Shown: positions 24,584-33,323 of the stretch, piece by piece
How positions within the stretch are numbered: position 1 is the first letter of the stretch
Layout: each line of letters begins with the position of its first letter
Source: Planctomycetota bacterium
GTDB taxonomy: Bacteria; Planctomycetota; PUPC01; DSUN01
NCBI GenBank assembly: GCA_016872875.1
Contig: VGYW01000026.1
Span: 1-35,141 of the forward strand
Direction of reading: 5' to 3'
DNA length: 35,141 nt
Translations under genes and position numbers: made by a program
The notes under the pieces: model-generated
The model's input: the letters and a program-made list of their open reading frames with translations, nothing else
What the model was told of the DNA's origin: nothing
Database searches by the model: none

Positions 24584-24806
24584 CCGCGGGGGCTCCGCGG
24601 CCTTGCTCCCGAAGGGAGCGTAGTGGGTTGCCGGCGGCTTCAGCCGCCGGACTCGGGCGCGGAACCAGCGAAGTCCCAAAGGGACGGCAGAAGGGGGGCG
24701 GAGCGCCTTGCCGTGTGGCTCTGCCGTCCCTTCGGGACTGGGCTGTGGGTGCGCCCCGGTCCGGCGGCTGAAGCCGCCGGCTACCTACTGTCGTCCCTTC
24801 GGGACT
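24584..24806. repeat. Large cruciform repeat with GTCCCTTCGGGAC units (family G)
   Basis: About 70 bases at 24620-24690 are an imperfect reverse complement of 24721-24790. Each arm contains its own hairpins: CCGGCGGC-TT(CA)-GCCGCCGG at 24631-24650 and 24761-24780, and GTCCC..GGGAC at 24673-24685, 24726-24738 and 24793-24805. Further short palindromes flank it at 24584-24600 and 24605-24619. It fills the gap between the DUF1611 gene and the MalF-like gene. No coding sequence was recognised. Confidence 0.8.
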
Positions 24807-24846
24807 GCGATCTTGTCCCCTTTTGTGAGGCGGTCTACTGACTTTC

Positions 24847-25884
24847 TTACAGCATGGCCTCAATCGCCTCGGCAAGGTTGTCTGGGCCGAAGCGGATGAC
24901 GTCGGTGGCGGGGAGGCCGGTCTCCGCCTCGGCGCGGGCCACCGCCTCGCGGGCCGCGGCGTCCGAGAGGTCAACGCAGTTGAGAGCGACGCCGATGACC
25001 TTCGAGGGGAAGAGCGGGGCCATCAGGCGCTCGTAGAGCGCGATGAACTCGGGCAGGGGCGGGATGGGCACCTCGGGGTGGTGCCGCAGCCGCGTGCGGC
25101 TCGGCTGGTGGCAGAAGACCATGCCGTGCGGGGCGCAGCCGTGCATGAGGCCGAGCGTCACGCCCGAATACGCAGGCTCGATGAGCGTGCCCTGGCCCTC
25201 CACGATGAGGACCTCGTGGTGCTTGTTCTCGACGAGCATCAGCTCGACGGCGCCGGGCACGAAGTCAGAGATCACGCGGTCAATGGCGATGCCGTAGCCG
25301 GAGATCATGATGCCGGTCTGGCCCGTGGCGATGAAGCGGGCGTCGCGGCCGCGGCGGACGAGTGCCTCGGCGAGCTCGACGGCGGCCGCCATCTTGCCGA
25401 TGGCGCAGTCGGCGCCCACCGTGAGCACCCGCTTGCACGGGAGCGTGCGGGCGATGTTGGCGCCCAGCGGGATGCCCTCGGGGGGGCGGCGGACGTCGTG
25501 GATGGTCACGCCGTGCTGGAGGGCGAGCGGGCCGAACTGCGGGTCGTCAGCGAGCATGAGGTGGAGGCCGCTGATGACGTCGAGTTGCCGCTCGATGGCC
25601 TCGATGATGAACTGGCGCCAGTCGTCGGGCAGCGCGCCGCCCGCGGGCGCGATGCCGATGAGGAGGGAGCGGGGCTGGTAGGCCATCGCCTCGGCCACGG
25701 AGGCCACGATTGGGATGCCGCGCCCGACCCCCACGATGTCGGCCGGGTCGCGCCCCGCCTCCTTGCGGTCGAGCAGGGCCACCACCTCGCGCGGGCGGTA
25801 GCGCAGGATGCACGTGGCGGTCTTGGAGGTGAAGACCCCCAGGTGGCCATCGGTCAGGAGCAGGACGCGGCGGTTTTCGAGCAT
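24847..25884 (-). CDS. DUF1611/DgcN-like P-loop protein
   Basis: A 345-residue protein of the DUF1611 family, which includes DgcN of bacterial D-glutamate catabolism. Residues 1-130 form a Rossmann-like N-terminal domain. A P-loop VGADCAIGKM lies at about 156-165, followed by GQTGIMISGYGIAIDRVISDFVPGAVE and VEGQGTLIEPAYSGVTLGLMHG, all family hallmarks. The usual partner, a dipeptide-epimerase-like enzyme (DgcA), is not seen here, so the pathway is uncertain. The start at 25884 is chosen where the family N-terminus begins; the frame continues upstream only through repeat family E, giving an artificial collagen-like sequence. Confidence 0.9.
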   Translation of the reverse strand: MLENRRVLLLTDGHLGVFTSKTATCILRYRPREVVALLDRKEAGRDPADIVGVGRGIPIVASVAEAMAYQPRSLLIGIAPAGGALPDDWRQFIIEAIERQLDVISGLHLMLADDPQFGPLALQHGVTIHDVRRPPEGIPLGANIARTLPCKRVLTVGADCAIGKMAAAVELAEALVRRGRDARFIATGQTGIMISGYGIAIDRVISDFVPGAVELMLVENKHHEVLIVEGQGTLIEPAYSGVTLGLMHGCAPHGMVFCHQPSRTRLRHHPEVPIPPLPEFIALYERLMAPLFPSKVIGVALNCVDLSDAAAREAVARAEAETGLPATDVIRFGPDNLAEAIEAML

Positions 25885-25921
25885 GGGGCCAACCTGTTGT
25901 GAGGGGCGCGTGGTTGATGGG

Positions 25922-26045
25922 GCAGAAGGGACAACAGGGACCTCAGGGACCACAGGGACCTGAGGGGCCGCGCTTGTCTGGCCGGGTCTTGTCAGAGGCC
26001 CCTGTGGTCCCTTAAGTCCCTGTGGTCCCTTAGGTCCCTGTTCTG
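25922..26045. repeat. CAGGGACC-word hairpin (family E)
   Basis: The left arm at 25922-25970 (AGGGACCACAGGGACCTGAGG) and the right arm at about 25990-26045 (CCTGTGGTCCC...TTAGGTCCCTG) are built from AGGGAC/GTCCCT words and pair imperfectly. It separates purL from the DUF1611 gene. Translated, it reads as GPQG repeats, which is a side effect of the words. Confidence 0.78.
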
Positions 26046-26078
26046 TCACCATGGCCCAGGGTGCTGCTGCCAATGTGG

Positions 26079-29000
26079 TCAGATGCAGTCCAGCGTGGCC
26101 TTCCACCTGGCCTTCAGGTGGAGGACATCGGCGTCAATGGCGGGGCCGCCGCCAAGGCCGGCGATGCGCAGCCGCTGCTCGGTCGTGACCTGGCCCACGC
26201 AGGCGCAGGGGAGGCCGCCGAACACGTCCTCGAATGCGGCGCGCGCCTCAGGCGCCACGGTGGCGATGAAGCGGCTGTTCGATTCCGAGAACAGCAGGAT
26301 ACTGGTGGCACAGGCGTCCCGCCTGTGTGGACTCAGGCCGGAGGCCTGAGCCACCAACTCATGTGGGAAAGGGGTCCCGGTGGCACAGGCGTCCCGCCTG
26401 TGGGGACTCAGGCCGGAGGCCTGAGCCACCAGATTGTGTGGCACCCGGCGGAGGTCAATGGCCAGGCCGAGCTCGCCGGCGAAGGCGACCTTTGCGAGGC
26501 CGACCCCGAGGCCGCCCTTGCCAGGGGCGTGGACGGAGCGGACGAGGCCCTTCTCGACCGCCTGCGCCATGGCGGCGAGAATGGCCTTGGCCACGGAGGC
26601 GCAGACGCGCGGGACGCCGGTGCCGAGCCGCTCCGGGTGGCCGCTCGTGCGGCCGAGGTAGCGCGCGTACTCGCTCCCGCCCAGCTCGGGCTTCGTCTCG
26701 CCAACCACGTAAACCAGGTCGCCCGCACGCTTCGCGTCCGTCGCGACGGCGCGGCGAACGTCGTCTATCTTCGCAATGACCGAGAAGAGCAGGGTGGGCG
26801 GGATGGAGATTTTCACCCCGCCGCGGGTGGAGTCGTTCTTCATCGAGTCCTTGCCGCTGATGAGGGGCACGCCGAAGGCGGTGCAGTAGTCGTAGAGGGC
26901 CATGTTGGCGCGGACGAGTTGCGCCAGCTTGTAATGGCCATCTGGCGTCTTGGGACTTTGCACGGGGTCGGGCCAGCAGAAGTTGTCGAGGCCGGCGATA
27001 TGGTCGAGCCGCGCGCCCGTGCCGACGGCGCGCCGCAGCGCCAGGTCAATGATCGAGGCCACCATGTGGTAGGTGTCAACGTCCGAGTAGTGCGGGTTCA
27101 CGGCCTCGGTGAGGACGACCCCCTCGACGCCGTTGTAGTCAATGAGGAAAACGGAGGCATCGGAGGGCACATCGTTGTTGACGCCGACGAAGGGCTTGAC
27201 GACGGAGAGGCCCTTGACCTCGTGGTCGTATTGGCGGCACTTCTTCTCGATGGAGCAGAGGTTGAGGTCGGCGAGCAGACCCTCGAGGGCTTGCTGGGGC
27301 GCGGGCGCCGCGGCAAGGTCGGGCCCGGGGTGCTGGGGGGGCGTCCAGACCGCCCTCAGGTGCATCCTCGGCAGGCCCTCGTGGAGGAACGCGAGGCCAA
27401 CGTAGGCCACCGTGCGGTCGCCGTAGCGGACGTGGAACTTGCCGCTGTCGGTGAAGCGTCCGAGCACCGTGGCCTCGACCTCGCGGCGGCGGGCGAGGCC
27501 GAGGAAGCGCTCGACGTTCTCTGGCGGGACGGCCAGGGTCATCCGCTCCTGTGCCTCGGAGAGGAGGATTTCCCAGGGGTCGAGTCCCTGGTATTTCAGC
27601 GGGGCTTTGGCGAGGTCTAGCTCGGCTCCGCCCGCCGAGCGCGCCATCTCGCCCACGCTCGACGAGAGGCCCCCCGCCCCGTTGTCGGTGATGCAGGAGT
27701 AGAGCCCCAGGTCGCGGGCCTCCAGGAGAAAATCGGTCATCTTCTTCTGCGTGATCGGGTCGCCGATCTGGACGGCCTGAGCGGGCGACTCCTTGCGGAG
27801 TTCTTCGGAGGAGAAGGTTGCGCCGTGGATGCCGTCCTTGCCGATGCGTCCGCCGGCCATCACGATGACGTCGCCGGGGTTCGCCTTCTTCTCCTCGGAG
27901 GGCTGGCCGAGGATGGTGCGGGGCAGGAGGCCCACCGTGCCGCAGTAGACGAGCGGCTTGCCGATGTAGCGCTCGTCGAAGACCTCCCAGCCGCGGGCGT
28001 AGGGGATGCCGCTCTGGTTCCCGCCGTCAATGACGCCCTTGTGGACGCCGTCGCGGATGCGGCGCGGGTGGAGGAGTCCCTCGGGCAGCTTGCCCGCGAA
28101 GAAGGGCGAGCCGAGGCAGTAGCCCCAGACGTTGAACATGAGTTGCGCGCCGCGCCCGGTGCCGAAGGGGTCGCGGTTGACTCCCACGATGCCCGTTATC
28201 GCCCCGCCGTAGGGGTCGAGGGCCGAAGGGCTGTTGTGGGTCTCCACCTTGTAGGCGAGGCTCCACTTGTCGTTGAAGGCGATGACGCCCGCGTTGTCGT
28301 GGAACACGCTCAGGAGCCAGGGGCACTGGTCGCGCAGGTCCTCCGTCGCCCGGCGCACGTAGCTCTTGAACAGCGAATCAATGGTGGCCCTGTGGGCGGG
28401 GTGTCCACACCCCGCGTCTTCCTCATACTCAATGACCGCGTTGAAGATTTTATGCTTGCAGTGCTCGCTCCAGGTCTGGGCGATCATCTCGAGCTCGGCG
28501 TCGGTAGGGTTCGGCCCCAGGCCGAGTGCGCGGCGGGCAGCGAGGTCGGCCTGCCCCGCGAAGTAGTCGCGGATGGCGTGCATCTCCTCTAGCGAGAGCG
28601 ACAGGATGCCCTCGGAGCTGATGCGCATCAGGTCGGCGTCGGAGACCCGCAGGTCGTATTCGCGGACGGCCGGCTTCTGCTCCCCCTCGATGATGGGAAT
28701 GGAGAGGTCTGGCGGGGACGCCCGCCACTCCTCGATGCTCTGGACGCCGATCGTCTCGATGAGCTCGTTGGCCAGGAGGTCGGTGCCGATGGCGCGGACG
28801 TCCGCACGCCCCAGCTCAGGCCCGACGAGGAGGAACTCCCGCTCCGTGTAGACCGCGTCGGCGTCGGGCAGCTTGCGGCCCAGGATGTCCTCGATGGCGG
28901 TCTTGGATGTGCGGCCAACGTTGTCCGTCACGCCCGGCTTGTAGCCGATGGTGAGCAGCCAGTGGAATGGCGGGGCGTCGAGGCGCCCGACCGCCGAGCG

Positions 29001-29198
29001 CTCGATCACGGGGTCCGTGAAGTCCCGCCGAATCGCCTCCACCTCGGCGGGGCTGAGGTCCGCGTGAATCTTGTAGACCGTTCGCGTCCGCACGCTCTCG
29101 ACGGGCAGGCCCAGGAACGTGCCGATGCGCTCCGCCGTCCCCTCCCCCGCGGCGTCCCGGACCCCAGGCCGATAGCCGATCTCGATGCGATGCACCAT
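26079..29198 (-). CDS. purL: Phosphoribosylformylglycinamidine synthase, PurS-PurL fusion
   Basis: A 1039-residue enzyme for the fourth step of purine synthesis: FGAR plus glutamine and ATP gives FGAM. Residues 1-160 contain two PurS-like segments (VHRIEIGYRPGVRDAAGEGT and LLTIGYKPGVTDNVGRTS). The rest is PurL, with TWSEHCKHKIFNA, SALDPYGGAITGIVGVNRD and GVPLISGKDSMKND. The glutaminase domain is absent, so a separate PurQ is needed. Two 18-residue copies of LVAQASGLSPHRRDACAT sit at about 923-940 and 948-965, encoded by palindromic repeats. Another palindrome encodes GCGHPA near 262-268. All are in frame, so the gene should still be functional. The start at 29198 matches the family N-terminus; the ribosome site is weak. 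Confidence 0.95.
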   Translation of the reverse strand: MVHRIEIGYRPGVRDAAGEGTAERIGTFLGLPVESVRTRTVYKIHADLSPAEVEAIRRDFTDPVIERSAVGRLDAPPFHWLLTIGYKPGVTDNVGRTSKTAIEDILGRKLPDADAVYTEREFLLVGPELGRADVRAIGTDLLANELIETIGVQSIEEWRASPPDLSIPIIEGEQKPAVREYDLRVSDADLMRISSEGILSLSLEEMHAIRDYFAGQADLAARRALGLGPNPTDAELEMIAQTWSEHCKHKIFNAVIEYEEDAGCGHPAHRATIDSLFKSYVRRATEDLRDQCPWLLSVFHDNAGVIAFNDKWSLAYKVETHNSPSALDPYGGAITGIVGVNRDPFGTGRGAQLMFNVWGYCLGSPFFAGKLPEGLLHPRRIRDGVHKGVIDGGNQSGIPYARGWEVFDERYIGKPLVYCGTVGLLPRTILGQPSEEKKANPGDVIVMAGGRIGKDGIHGATFSSEELRKESPAQAVQIGDPITQKKMTDFLLEARDLGLYSCITDNGAGGLSSSVGEMARSAGGAELDLAKAPLKYQGLDPWEILLSEAQERMTLAVPPENVERFLGLARRREVEATVLGRFTDSGKFHVRYGDRTVAYVGLAFLHEGLPRMHLRAVWTPPQHPGPDLAAAPAPQQALEGLLADLNLCSIEKKCRQYDHEVKGLSVVKPFVGVNNDVPSDASVFLIDYNGVEGVVLTEAVNPHYSDVDTYHMVASIIDLALRRAVGTGARLDHIAGLDNFCWPDPVQSPKTPDGHYKLAQLVRANMALYDYCTAFGVPLISGKDSMKNDSTRGGVKISIPPTLLFSVIAKIDDVRRAVATDAKRAGDLVYVVGETKPELGGSEYARYLGRTSGHPERLGTGVPRVCASVAKAILAAMAQAVEKGLVRSVHAPGKGGLGVGLAKVAFAGELGLAIDLRRVPHNLVAQASGLSPHRRDACATGTPFPHELVAQASGLSPHRRDACATSILLFSESNSRFIATVAPEARAAFEDVFGGLPCACVGQVTTEQRLRIAGLGGGPAIDADVLHLKARWKATLDCI
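26303..26431. repeat. Two in-frame copies of a 54-base palindromic repeat inside purL
   Basis: Copies are at about 26303-26356 and 26378-26431, offset by 75 bases (25 codons), and are almost identical. Each has the plan GGTGG, hairpin CACAGGCG-TCC-CGCCTGTG, short link, hairpin CTCAGGCC-GGA-GGCCTGAG, then CCACC, so the ends pair and a three-way junction can form. Each adds exactly 18 codons without a stop on the gene's strand. Confidence 0.9.
28396..28415. repeat. GCGGGGTGTCCACACCCCGC palindrome inside purL
   Basis: A perfect 8-base stem (GCGGGGTG/CACCCCGC) around a TCCA loop, in frame in purL. It encodes the DAGCGHPA part between YEE and TIDSLF, a place where I would expect a short variable loop. 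Confidence 0.6.
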
Positions 29199-29226
29199 AG
29201 TGAGGAATCCGCGCACAGCGGGACAG

Positions 29227-29297
29227 GATGAATGGATGGGTGGATGGGTGGCAGACATTCATCCACTCATCCACTCATCCACCCATCCATTCATCCC
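29227..29297. repeat. CATCCATCCACC-word hairpin (family F)
   Basis: The left arm GATGAATGGATGGGTGGATG and the right arm CATTCATCCACTCATCCA...CATCCATTCATCC are built from GATG/CATC words and pair. It lies between purL and alaS. The right arm carries two extra words. Confidence 0.78.
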
Positions 29298-29359
29298 CTG
29301 TGGGTGGAAGCGAAGGCCACTCTAACCTGGAGCAATCATACCCGTGTAAGCCGGCCGGG

Positions 29360-32023
29360 TCAAGGCGAGCGTTCGAGGAGCGACTTGATGGCGGCGACGC
29401 CGGCGTCGAGGGCGGCGCCGAGGCCGTCGGGCTTCTTGCCGCCGGCCTGGGCGAGGTCGGGACGCCCCCCGCCGCCGCCGCCGATCTGCTTCGCGGCCTC
29501 CTTGACGAGGTTGCCGGCGTGGAGGCCCCGCTTCACGAGGTCGGGCGTCAGGGCGCACAGGAGGCTTGCCGCCGTGCCGTCGCTCGTGCCGAGGAGTATG
29601 GCCGCCGAAGAGTGCTTCTTGCGGAGCTGGTCGCTGGCAAGGCGCAGGTCGTCGGCCTTCCCACCCTCGAGGATGGCCGCGATGACCATGGTGTCGCCCA
29701 CGCGGGCGCGCTCCTGGAATGGCCCGCCGCCCGCGGCGCCGGCGAAGCTCTGCCGCTTGGCCTTCTCGAGCTCGCGGGCAAGGCGCTTCGTCTCCTCCAC
29801 CACCTCCTGTGCGCGCTCGACGAGCCGCTCGCGGGGGGCCTTGAGGACCTCCGAGAGGCGCGCGAGCTGGGCCTCCTGCTCGACGACGCGGCGATAGGCG
29901 GCTTCGCCCGTGGCCGCCTCGATGCGGCGCACGCCCGCGGCGATGCCCGTCTCGCTCGTGAGCTTGAAGAGCCCGATATCGCCCGTGCGGTCCACGTGGG
30001 TGCCGCCGCAGAGCTCCTTCGAGAAGTCGCCCACGCTCACCATCCGCACGCAGTCGGCGTACTTCTCGCCAAAGAGGGCCATCGCGCCCTGGGCCTTGGC
30101 TGCCTCGAGGGTGGTCTCGACGGCGCTGACCTCGCTGTTTTCGAGTACCCGCTGGTTCACGAGCTCTTCCACCCGCTCGAGCTCCTGGGGCGTGAGGGGA
30201 GCGAAGTGGGTGAAGTCGAACCGCAGCCGGTCGGGCGCCACGAGCGAGCCGGCCTGTTCGGCGTGCGCGCCGAGGACCTTGCGGAGCGCCCAGTGGACGA
30301 GGTGGGTGGCCGTGTGGTTGCGGCGGATCGCCGCGCGGCGCTCGGCGTCAATCACCGCCCGCACCCGCTCGCCCTGGCGGAGTGTGCCCTGCACCACGCG
30401 GCCGTGGTGGTGGATGTAGTCGCCCGCTCGGCTACTCGCGTGGACCTCGACGCGGCCCGAGGGTGACTCCAGGGTGCCTTCGTCGCCCACCTGGCCGCCG
30501 CTCTCGCCATAGAAGGGGGTGTGGTCGAGGACGAGGACGACCTCCATGCCTGCGGAAGCCTCCCCGACGAGGTGGTCGTCGGTCACGATGGCCACGACTG
30601 TGGCATCGGTCTCGGCGGCCTCATAGCCCTTGAAGGCTGTAGGTGGAGCAAACTTCTTCACTTCCGCAAGGGCCGAGGTGTCGAAGACCTGCCCGAACTG
30701 CTCGCCGCCCCTGCCCCCGGCCTGGCGCCGCTCCATCGCGGCCTCGAAGGCGGCGCGGTCAACGCTCAGGCCCGCCTCCTCGCATATCTGCTGCGTGATC
30801 TCGAATGGGAAGCCGTAAGTGTCCCACAAATCAGCAGATACGTCAGCCGGCAGAGCGGCCTCACCTTTGTCCTTGGCCGCCGCCATGCGGTCGGCGAGGA
30901 TGGCCGAGCCGCGGCTGAGGGTGGTCAGGAAGCTCTCCTCTTCGGCCTTGATGATGCGGGCGAGGTTCTCGCGGCGGGCCACAAGGTCGGGATAGGCCCG
31001 GCCCATGACCTCGACGACCGTGGGAACCAGCCTGTGAAGGAACGGCTCGTCGAGGCCGAGGTCGTGGCCGTCGCGGATGGCGCGGCGCAGGATTCGGCGG
31101 AGGACGTAGCCGCGCCCCTTGTTTCCCGGCAGGACGCCATCGGCGATGACGAAGGCGGCTCCGCGAACGTGGTCGGAGATGCGGTGAATCCGCACCCGCT
31201 CCGCGCTCCCCGCCGCCGGCTTCCGGCCCGACAGCTCGCTGACCAGGCGGACGATTGGCGCGAAGATGTCGGACTCGTAGTCGGTCGAGACCCCCTGTAG
31301 GACGCAGGCGACCCGCTCGAGGCCGGCACCAGTGTCTATGTTCTTGAGCGGCAAGGGCTTAAGGCTGCCGTCGTCCTGCTTCATGAACTGCTGGAACACC
31401 AGGTTCCATATCTCCACGAAGCGCGGGCAGCCGCAGCCGGGGTCGCAGGTGGGGCGCCGGCACCCGACATCCTCGCCGTAATCATAGAAGATTTCAGCAC
31501 ATGGGCCGCAGAGGGTGCCGGCCGGGGCGGTGCTGGGCGCGTCGGCGGGCCAGTAGTTGGCGTGCTCGCCGAAGCGGTGGATGCGGGCGGGCGCGATGCC
31601 AACCGCGTCGCGCCAGATGCCGTAGGCCTCGGCGTCATCTTCGTAACACGTTACCACCAAACGGCTTGGGTTGATGGCATAGAGCCTTGTGACAAGCTCC
31701 CAGGCCCACTGCATGGACTCGAGCTTGAAGTAGTCGCCGAAGGAGAAGTTGCCGAGCATCTCGAAGAACGTGTGGTGCGAGGGGGTCTGGCCGACGCGCT
31801 CTAAATCCCCAGCGCGTAGACACTTCTGGCTCGTGCAGGCGCGGCGCAGGCCGGTCTTGTAGCGGCCCTGGCCCTGGAACTCGTCCTTGAACTGGTTCAT
31901 CCCCGCGCCCGTGAAGAGCAGGGTGGGGTCGTGGGTCGGGACCAGGGAGTCGCTCGTGAGGCGGGTGTGGCCCCGCTCCTCGAAGAAGCGCAGAAAGCTC
32001 TCACGAACGTCGTCGGTCTTCAT
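29360..32023 (-). CDS. alaS: Alanyl-tRNA synthetase
   Basis: An 887-residue class II synthetase that charges tRNA-Ala. The N-terminal catalytic domain begins MKTDDVRESFLRFFEERGHTRLTSDSLVPTHDPTLLFTGAGMNQFKD. The editing domain carries NHTATHLVHWALR near residue 566 and CGGTHV near 671, which together supply the zinc ligands. The C-terminal DHHA1-like part ends in a glycine-rich GGGGGGRPDLAQAGG block near 860. The length is normal for the family. The gene lies downstream of recA, an order also seen in enterobacteria, where recX stands between them; no recX is present here. Confidence 0.97.
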   Translation of the reverse strand: MKTDDVRESFLRFFEERGHTRLTSDSLVPTHDPTLLFTGAGMNQFKDEFQGQGRYKTGLRRACTSQKCLRAGDLERVGQTPSHHTFFEMLGNFSFGDYFKLESMQWAWELVTRLYAINPSRLVVTCYEDDAEAYGIWRDAVGIAPARIHRFGEHANYWPADAPSTAPAGTLCGPCAEIFYDYGEDVGCRRPTCDPGCGCPRFVEIWNLVFQQFMKQDDGSLKPLPLKNIDTGAGLERVACVLQGVSTDYESDIFAPIVRLVSELSGRKPAAGSAERVRIHRISDHVRGAAFVIADGVLPGNKGRGYVLRRILRRAIRDGHDLGLDEPFLHRLVPTVVEVMGRAYPDLVARRENLARIIKAEEESFLTTLSRGSAILADRMAAAKDKGEAALPADVSADLWDTYGFPFEITQQICEEAGLSVDRAAFEAAMERRQAGGRGGEQFGQVFDTSALAEVKKFAPPTAFKGYEAAETDATVVAIVTDDHLVGEASAGMEVVLVLDHTPFYGESGGQVGDEGTLESPSGRVEVHASSRAGDYIHHHGRVVQGTLRQGERVRAVIDAERRAAIRRNHTATHLVHWALRKVLGAHAEQAGSLVAPDRLRFDFTHFAPLTPQELERVEELVNQRVLENSEVSAVETTLEAAKAQGAMALFGEKYADCVRMVSVGDFSKELCGGTHVDRTGDIGLFKLTSETGIAAGVRRIEAATGEAAYRRVVEQEAQLARLSEVLKAPRERLVERAQEVVEETKRLARELEKAKRQSFAGAAGGGPFQERARVGDTMVIAAILEGGKADDLRLASDQLRKKHSSAAILLGTSDGTAASLLCALTPDLVKRGLHAGNLVKEAAKQIGGGGGGRPDLAQAGGKKPDGLGAALDAGVAAIKSLLERSP

Positions 32024-32057
32024 CTTGCCAGTCTCAAGGGACTCATCAGTACACGCA

Positions 32058-32096
32058 ACGCCCCGCGAGCCGACGGCTGGTCAGGCGGCGGGGCGT
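32058..32096 (-). terminator. Stem-loop between recA and alaS
   Basis: A 9-base perfect stem, ACGCCCCGC at 32058-32066 with GCGGGGCGT at 32088-32096, and an inner AGCCG/CGGCT pairing. It lies just after the recA stop. There is no T-run, so it is at best a weak or factor-dependent terminator or an intercistronic stabiliser. Confidence 0.45.
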
Positions 32097-32103
32097 GAGA
32101 TGC

Positions 32104-33156
32104 TCAACTCTCCTCGCCGCCTTCGGGGGCGGCGGCCACGCCGGCCAAGGGACCGGCGGCACGAATCTTCGCCTCGATCTCCTGGGCCACGTTCGGGTTC
32201 TCGCGGAGGTAGTCAATCGCCTTCTCGCGCCCCTGGCCCAGGCGGAAGTCGCCGTAGGAGACCCAGGCGCCCGACTTGTCGAGGAGCTTGGCCGCCACCC
32301 CGAGGTCAATGATCTCGCCCGAACGGTCTATCCCGCGGTTGTAGATGATGTCGAACTCGGCCTTTCGGAAGGGCGGGGCGACCTTGTTCTTGGCGACCGT
32401 GGCCCGGGTGCGGTTGCCGACGATCTCCTCGCCGCTCTTGATCGAGCCGATGCGGCGGATGTCAATCCGCACGGAGGCATAGAAGCGGAGCGCTCGCCCG
32501 CCGCTCGTCGTCTCAGGGTTCCCGAACATCACGCCGATCTTCATGCGGAGCTGGTTGGTGAAGACCATGCAGGTGCTGGTCTTGGAGATGACGCCGGAGA
32601 GCTTACGGAGCGCCTGGGACATCAGGCGTGCCTGAGCGCCCACCTGGGCGTCGCCCACCTGGCCCTCCAGCTCCGTCTGCGGCACCAGCGCCGCCACCGA
32701 GTCCACCACAATGATGTCCACGGCGTTCGAGCGGATGAGCATCTCGGCGATGTTGAGCGCCTGCTCGCCCGTGTCGGGCTGCGAGACCAGCAGGTTATCA
32801 ACGTCCACCCCCAGCCGGCGGGCGTAGAGGGGGTCGAGCGCGTGCTCGGTGTCCACGAACGCCGCGATGCCGCCCTGGCGCTGCGCGTTGGCCACGCAGT
32901 GGAGCGTGAGGGTGGTCTTGCCCGAGGCCTCCGGCCCATAGATTTCGACCACGCGCCCACGCGGCAGGCCCCCCACGCCGAGCGCTATGTCGAGCCCCAG
33001 CGACCCCGTGGGGATCACCGCCACGTCGGCCCGTTCGCGCGAGCCGAGCCGCATGATCGAGCCCTTCCCGTACTCCTTCTCGATTTGCGCCATCGCGCGT
33101 TCCAGCGCTTGGCCGCGCCGGTCGTCCTTTGTCTCTTCTGGCTTCTTCGCGGGCAT
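32104..33156 (-). CDS. recA: Recombinase A
   Basis: A 350-residue RecA, which forms filaments on single-stranded DNA for homologous recombination and SOS induction. Walker A is GPEASGKT at 74-81. [19 protein letters not shown] forms Walker B and the following loop, and [21 protein letters not shown] covers the DNA-binding loop 2 region. The C-terminal acidic tail is short (EGGEES). A good sigma70 promoter lies upstream. No LexA-type box was recognised there. Confidence 0.98.
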   Translation of the reverse strand: MPAKKPEETKDDRRGQALERAMAQIEKEYGKGSIMRLGSRERADVAVIPTGSLGLDIALGVGGLPRGRVVEIYGPEASGKTTLTLHCVANAQRQGGIAAFVDTEHALDPLYARRLGVDVDNLLVSQPDTGEQALNIAEMLIRSNAVDIIVVDSVAALVPQTELEGQVGDAQVGAQARLMSQALRKLSGVISKTSTCMVFTNQLRMKIGVMFGNPETTSGGRALRFYASVRIDIRRIGSIKSGEEIVGNRTRATVAKNKVAPPFRKAEFDIIYNRGIDRSGEIIDLGVAAKLLDKSGAWVSYGDFRLGQGREKAIDYLRENPNVAQEIEAKIRAAGPLAGVAAAPEGGEES

Positions 33157-33222
33157 GGAGACGTTCCCCTGAACCCGTAACGTGGATTCCCCTTGGCTGC
33201 CAACGCCGCCGCCACACCCACA

Positions 33223-33252
33223 ATTCTACTTGCCGGACGGCGCCGGAGTCAA
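33223..33252 (-). promoter_or_regulatory. Sigma70-type promoter of recA
   Basis: On the minus strand TTGACT is followed after 18 bases by TAGAAT, about 67 bases upstream of the recA start. I found neither the E. coli (CTGT-N8-ACAG) nor the Bacillus (GAAC-N4-GTTC) SOS pattern around it. Confidence 0.55.
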
Positions 33253-33323
33253 ATGCGGAAGTTGGACAGAAGGGGCTTCGGTGCAACTGGGAGGCCATAC
33301 CCGCCACGTAGCGTCACTGCCGC

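Noticed and set aside
22052..24679. Single 875-codon minus-strand frame suggesting a fused permease
   Set aside because: Only the last 346 codons are protein-like. The upstream part is the wrong frame of the MalF-like gene and is rich in R, P and H.
25885..26106. Collagen-like N-terminal extension (GPQG repeats) of the DUF1611 protein
   Set aside because: It is the translation of the family E hairpin words. The family N-terminus begins at the ATG at 25884.
33157..33323. LexA-type SOS box upstream of recA
   Set aside because: Neither the enterobacterial nor the Gram-positive consensus is found. Other LexA types in these phyla cannot be excluded by eye.
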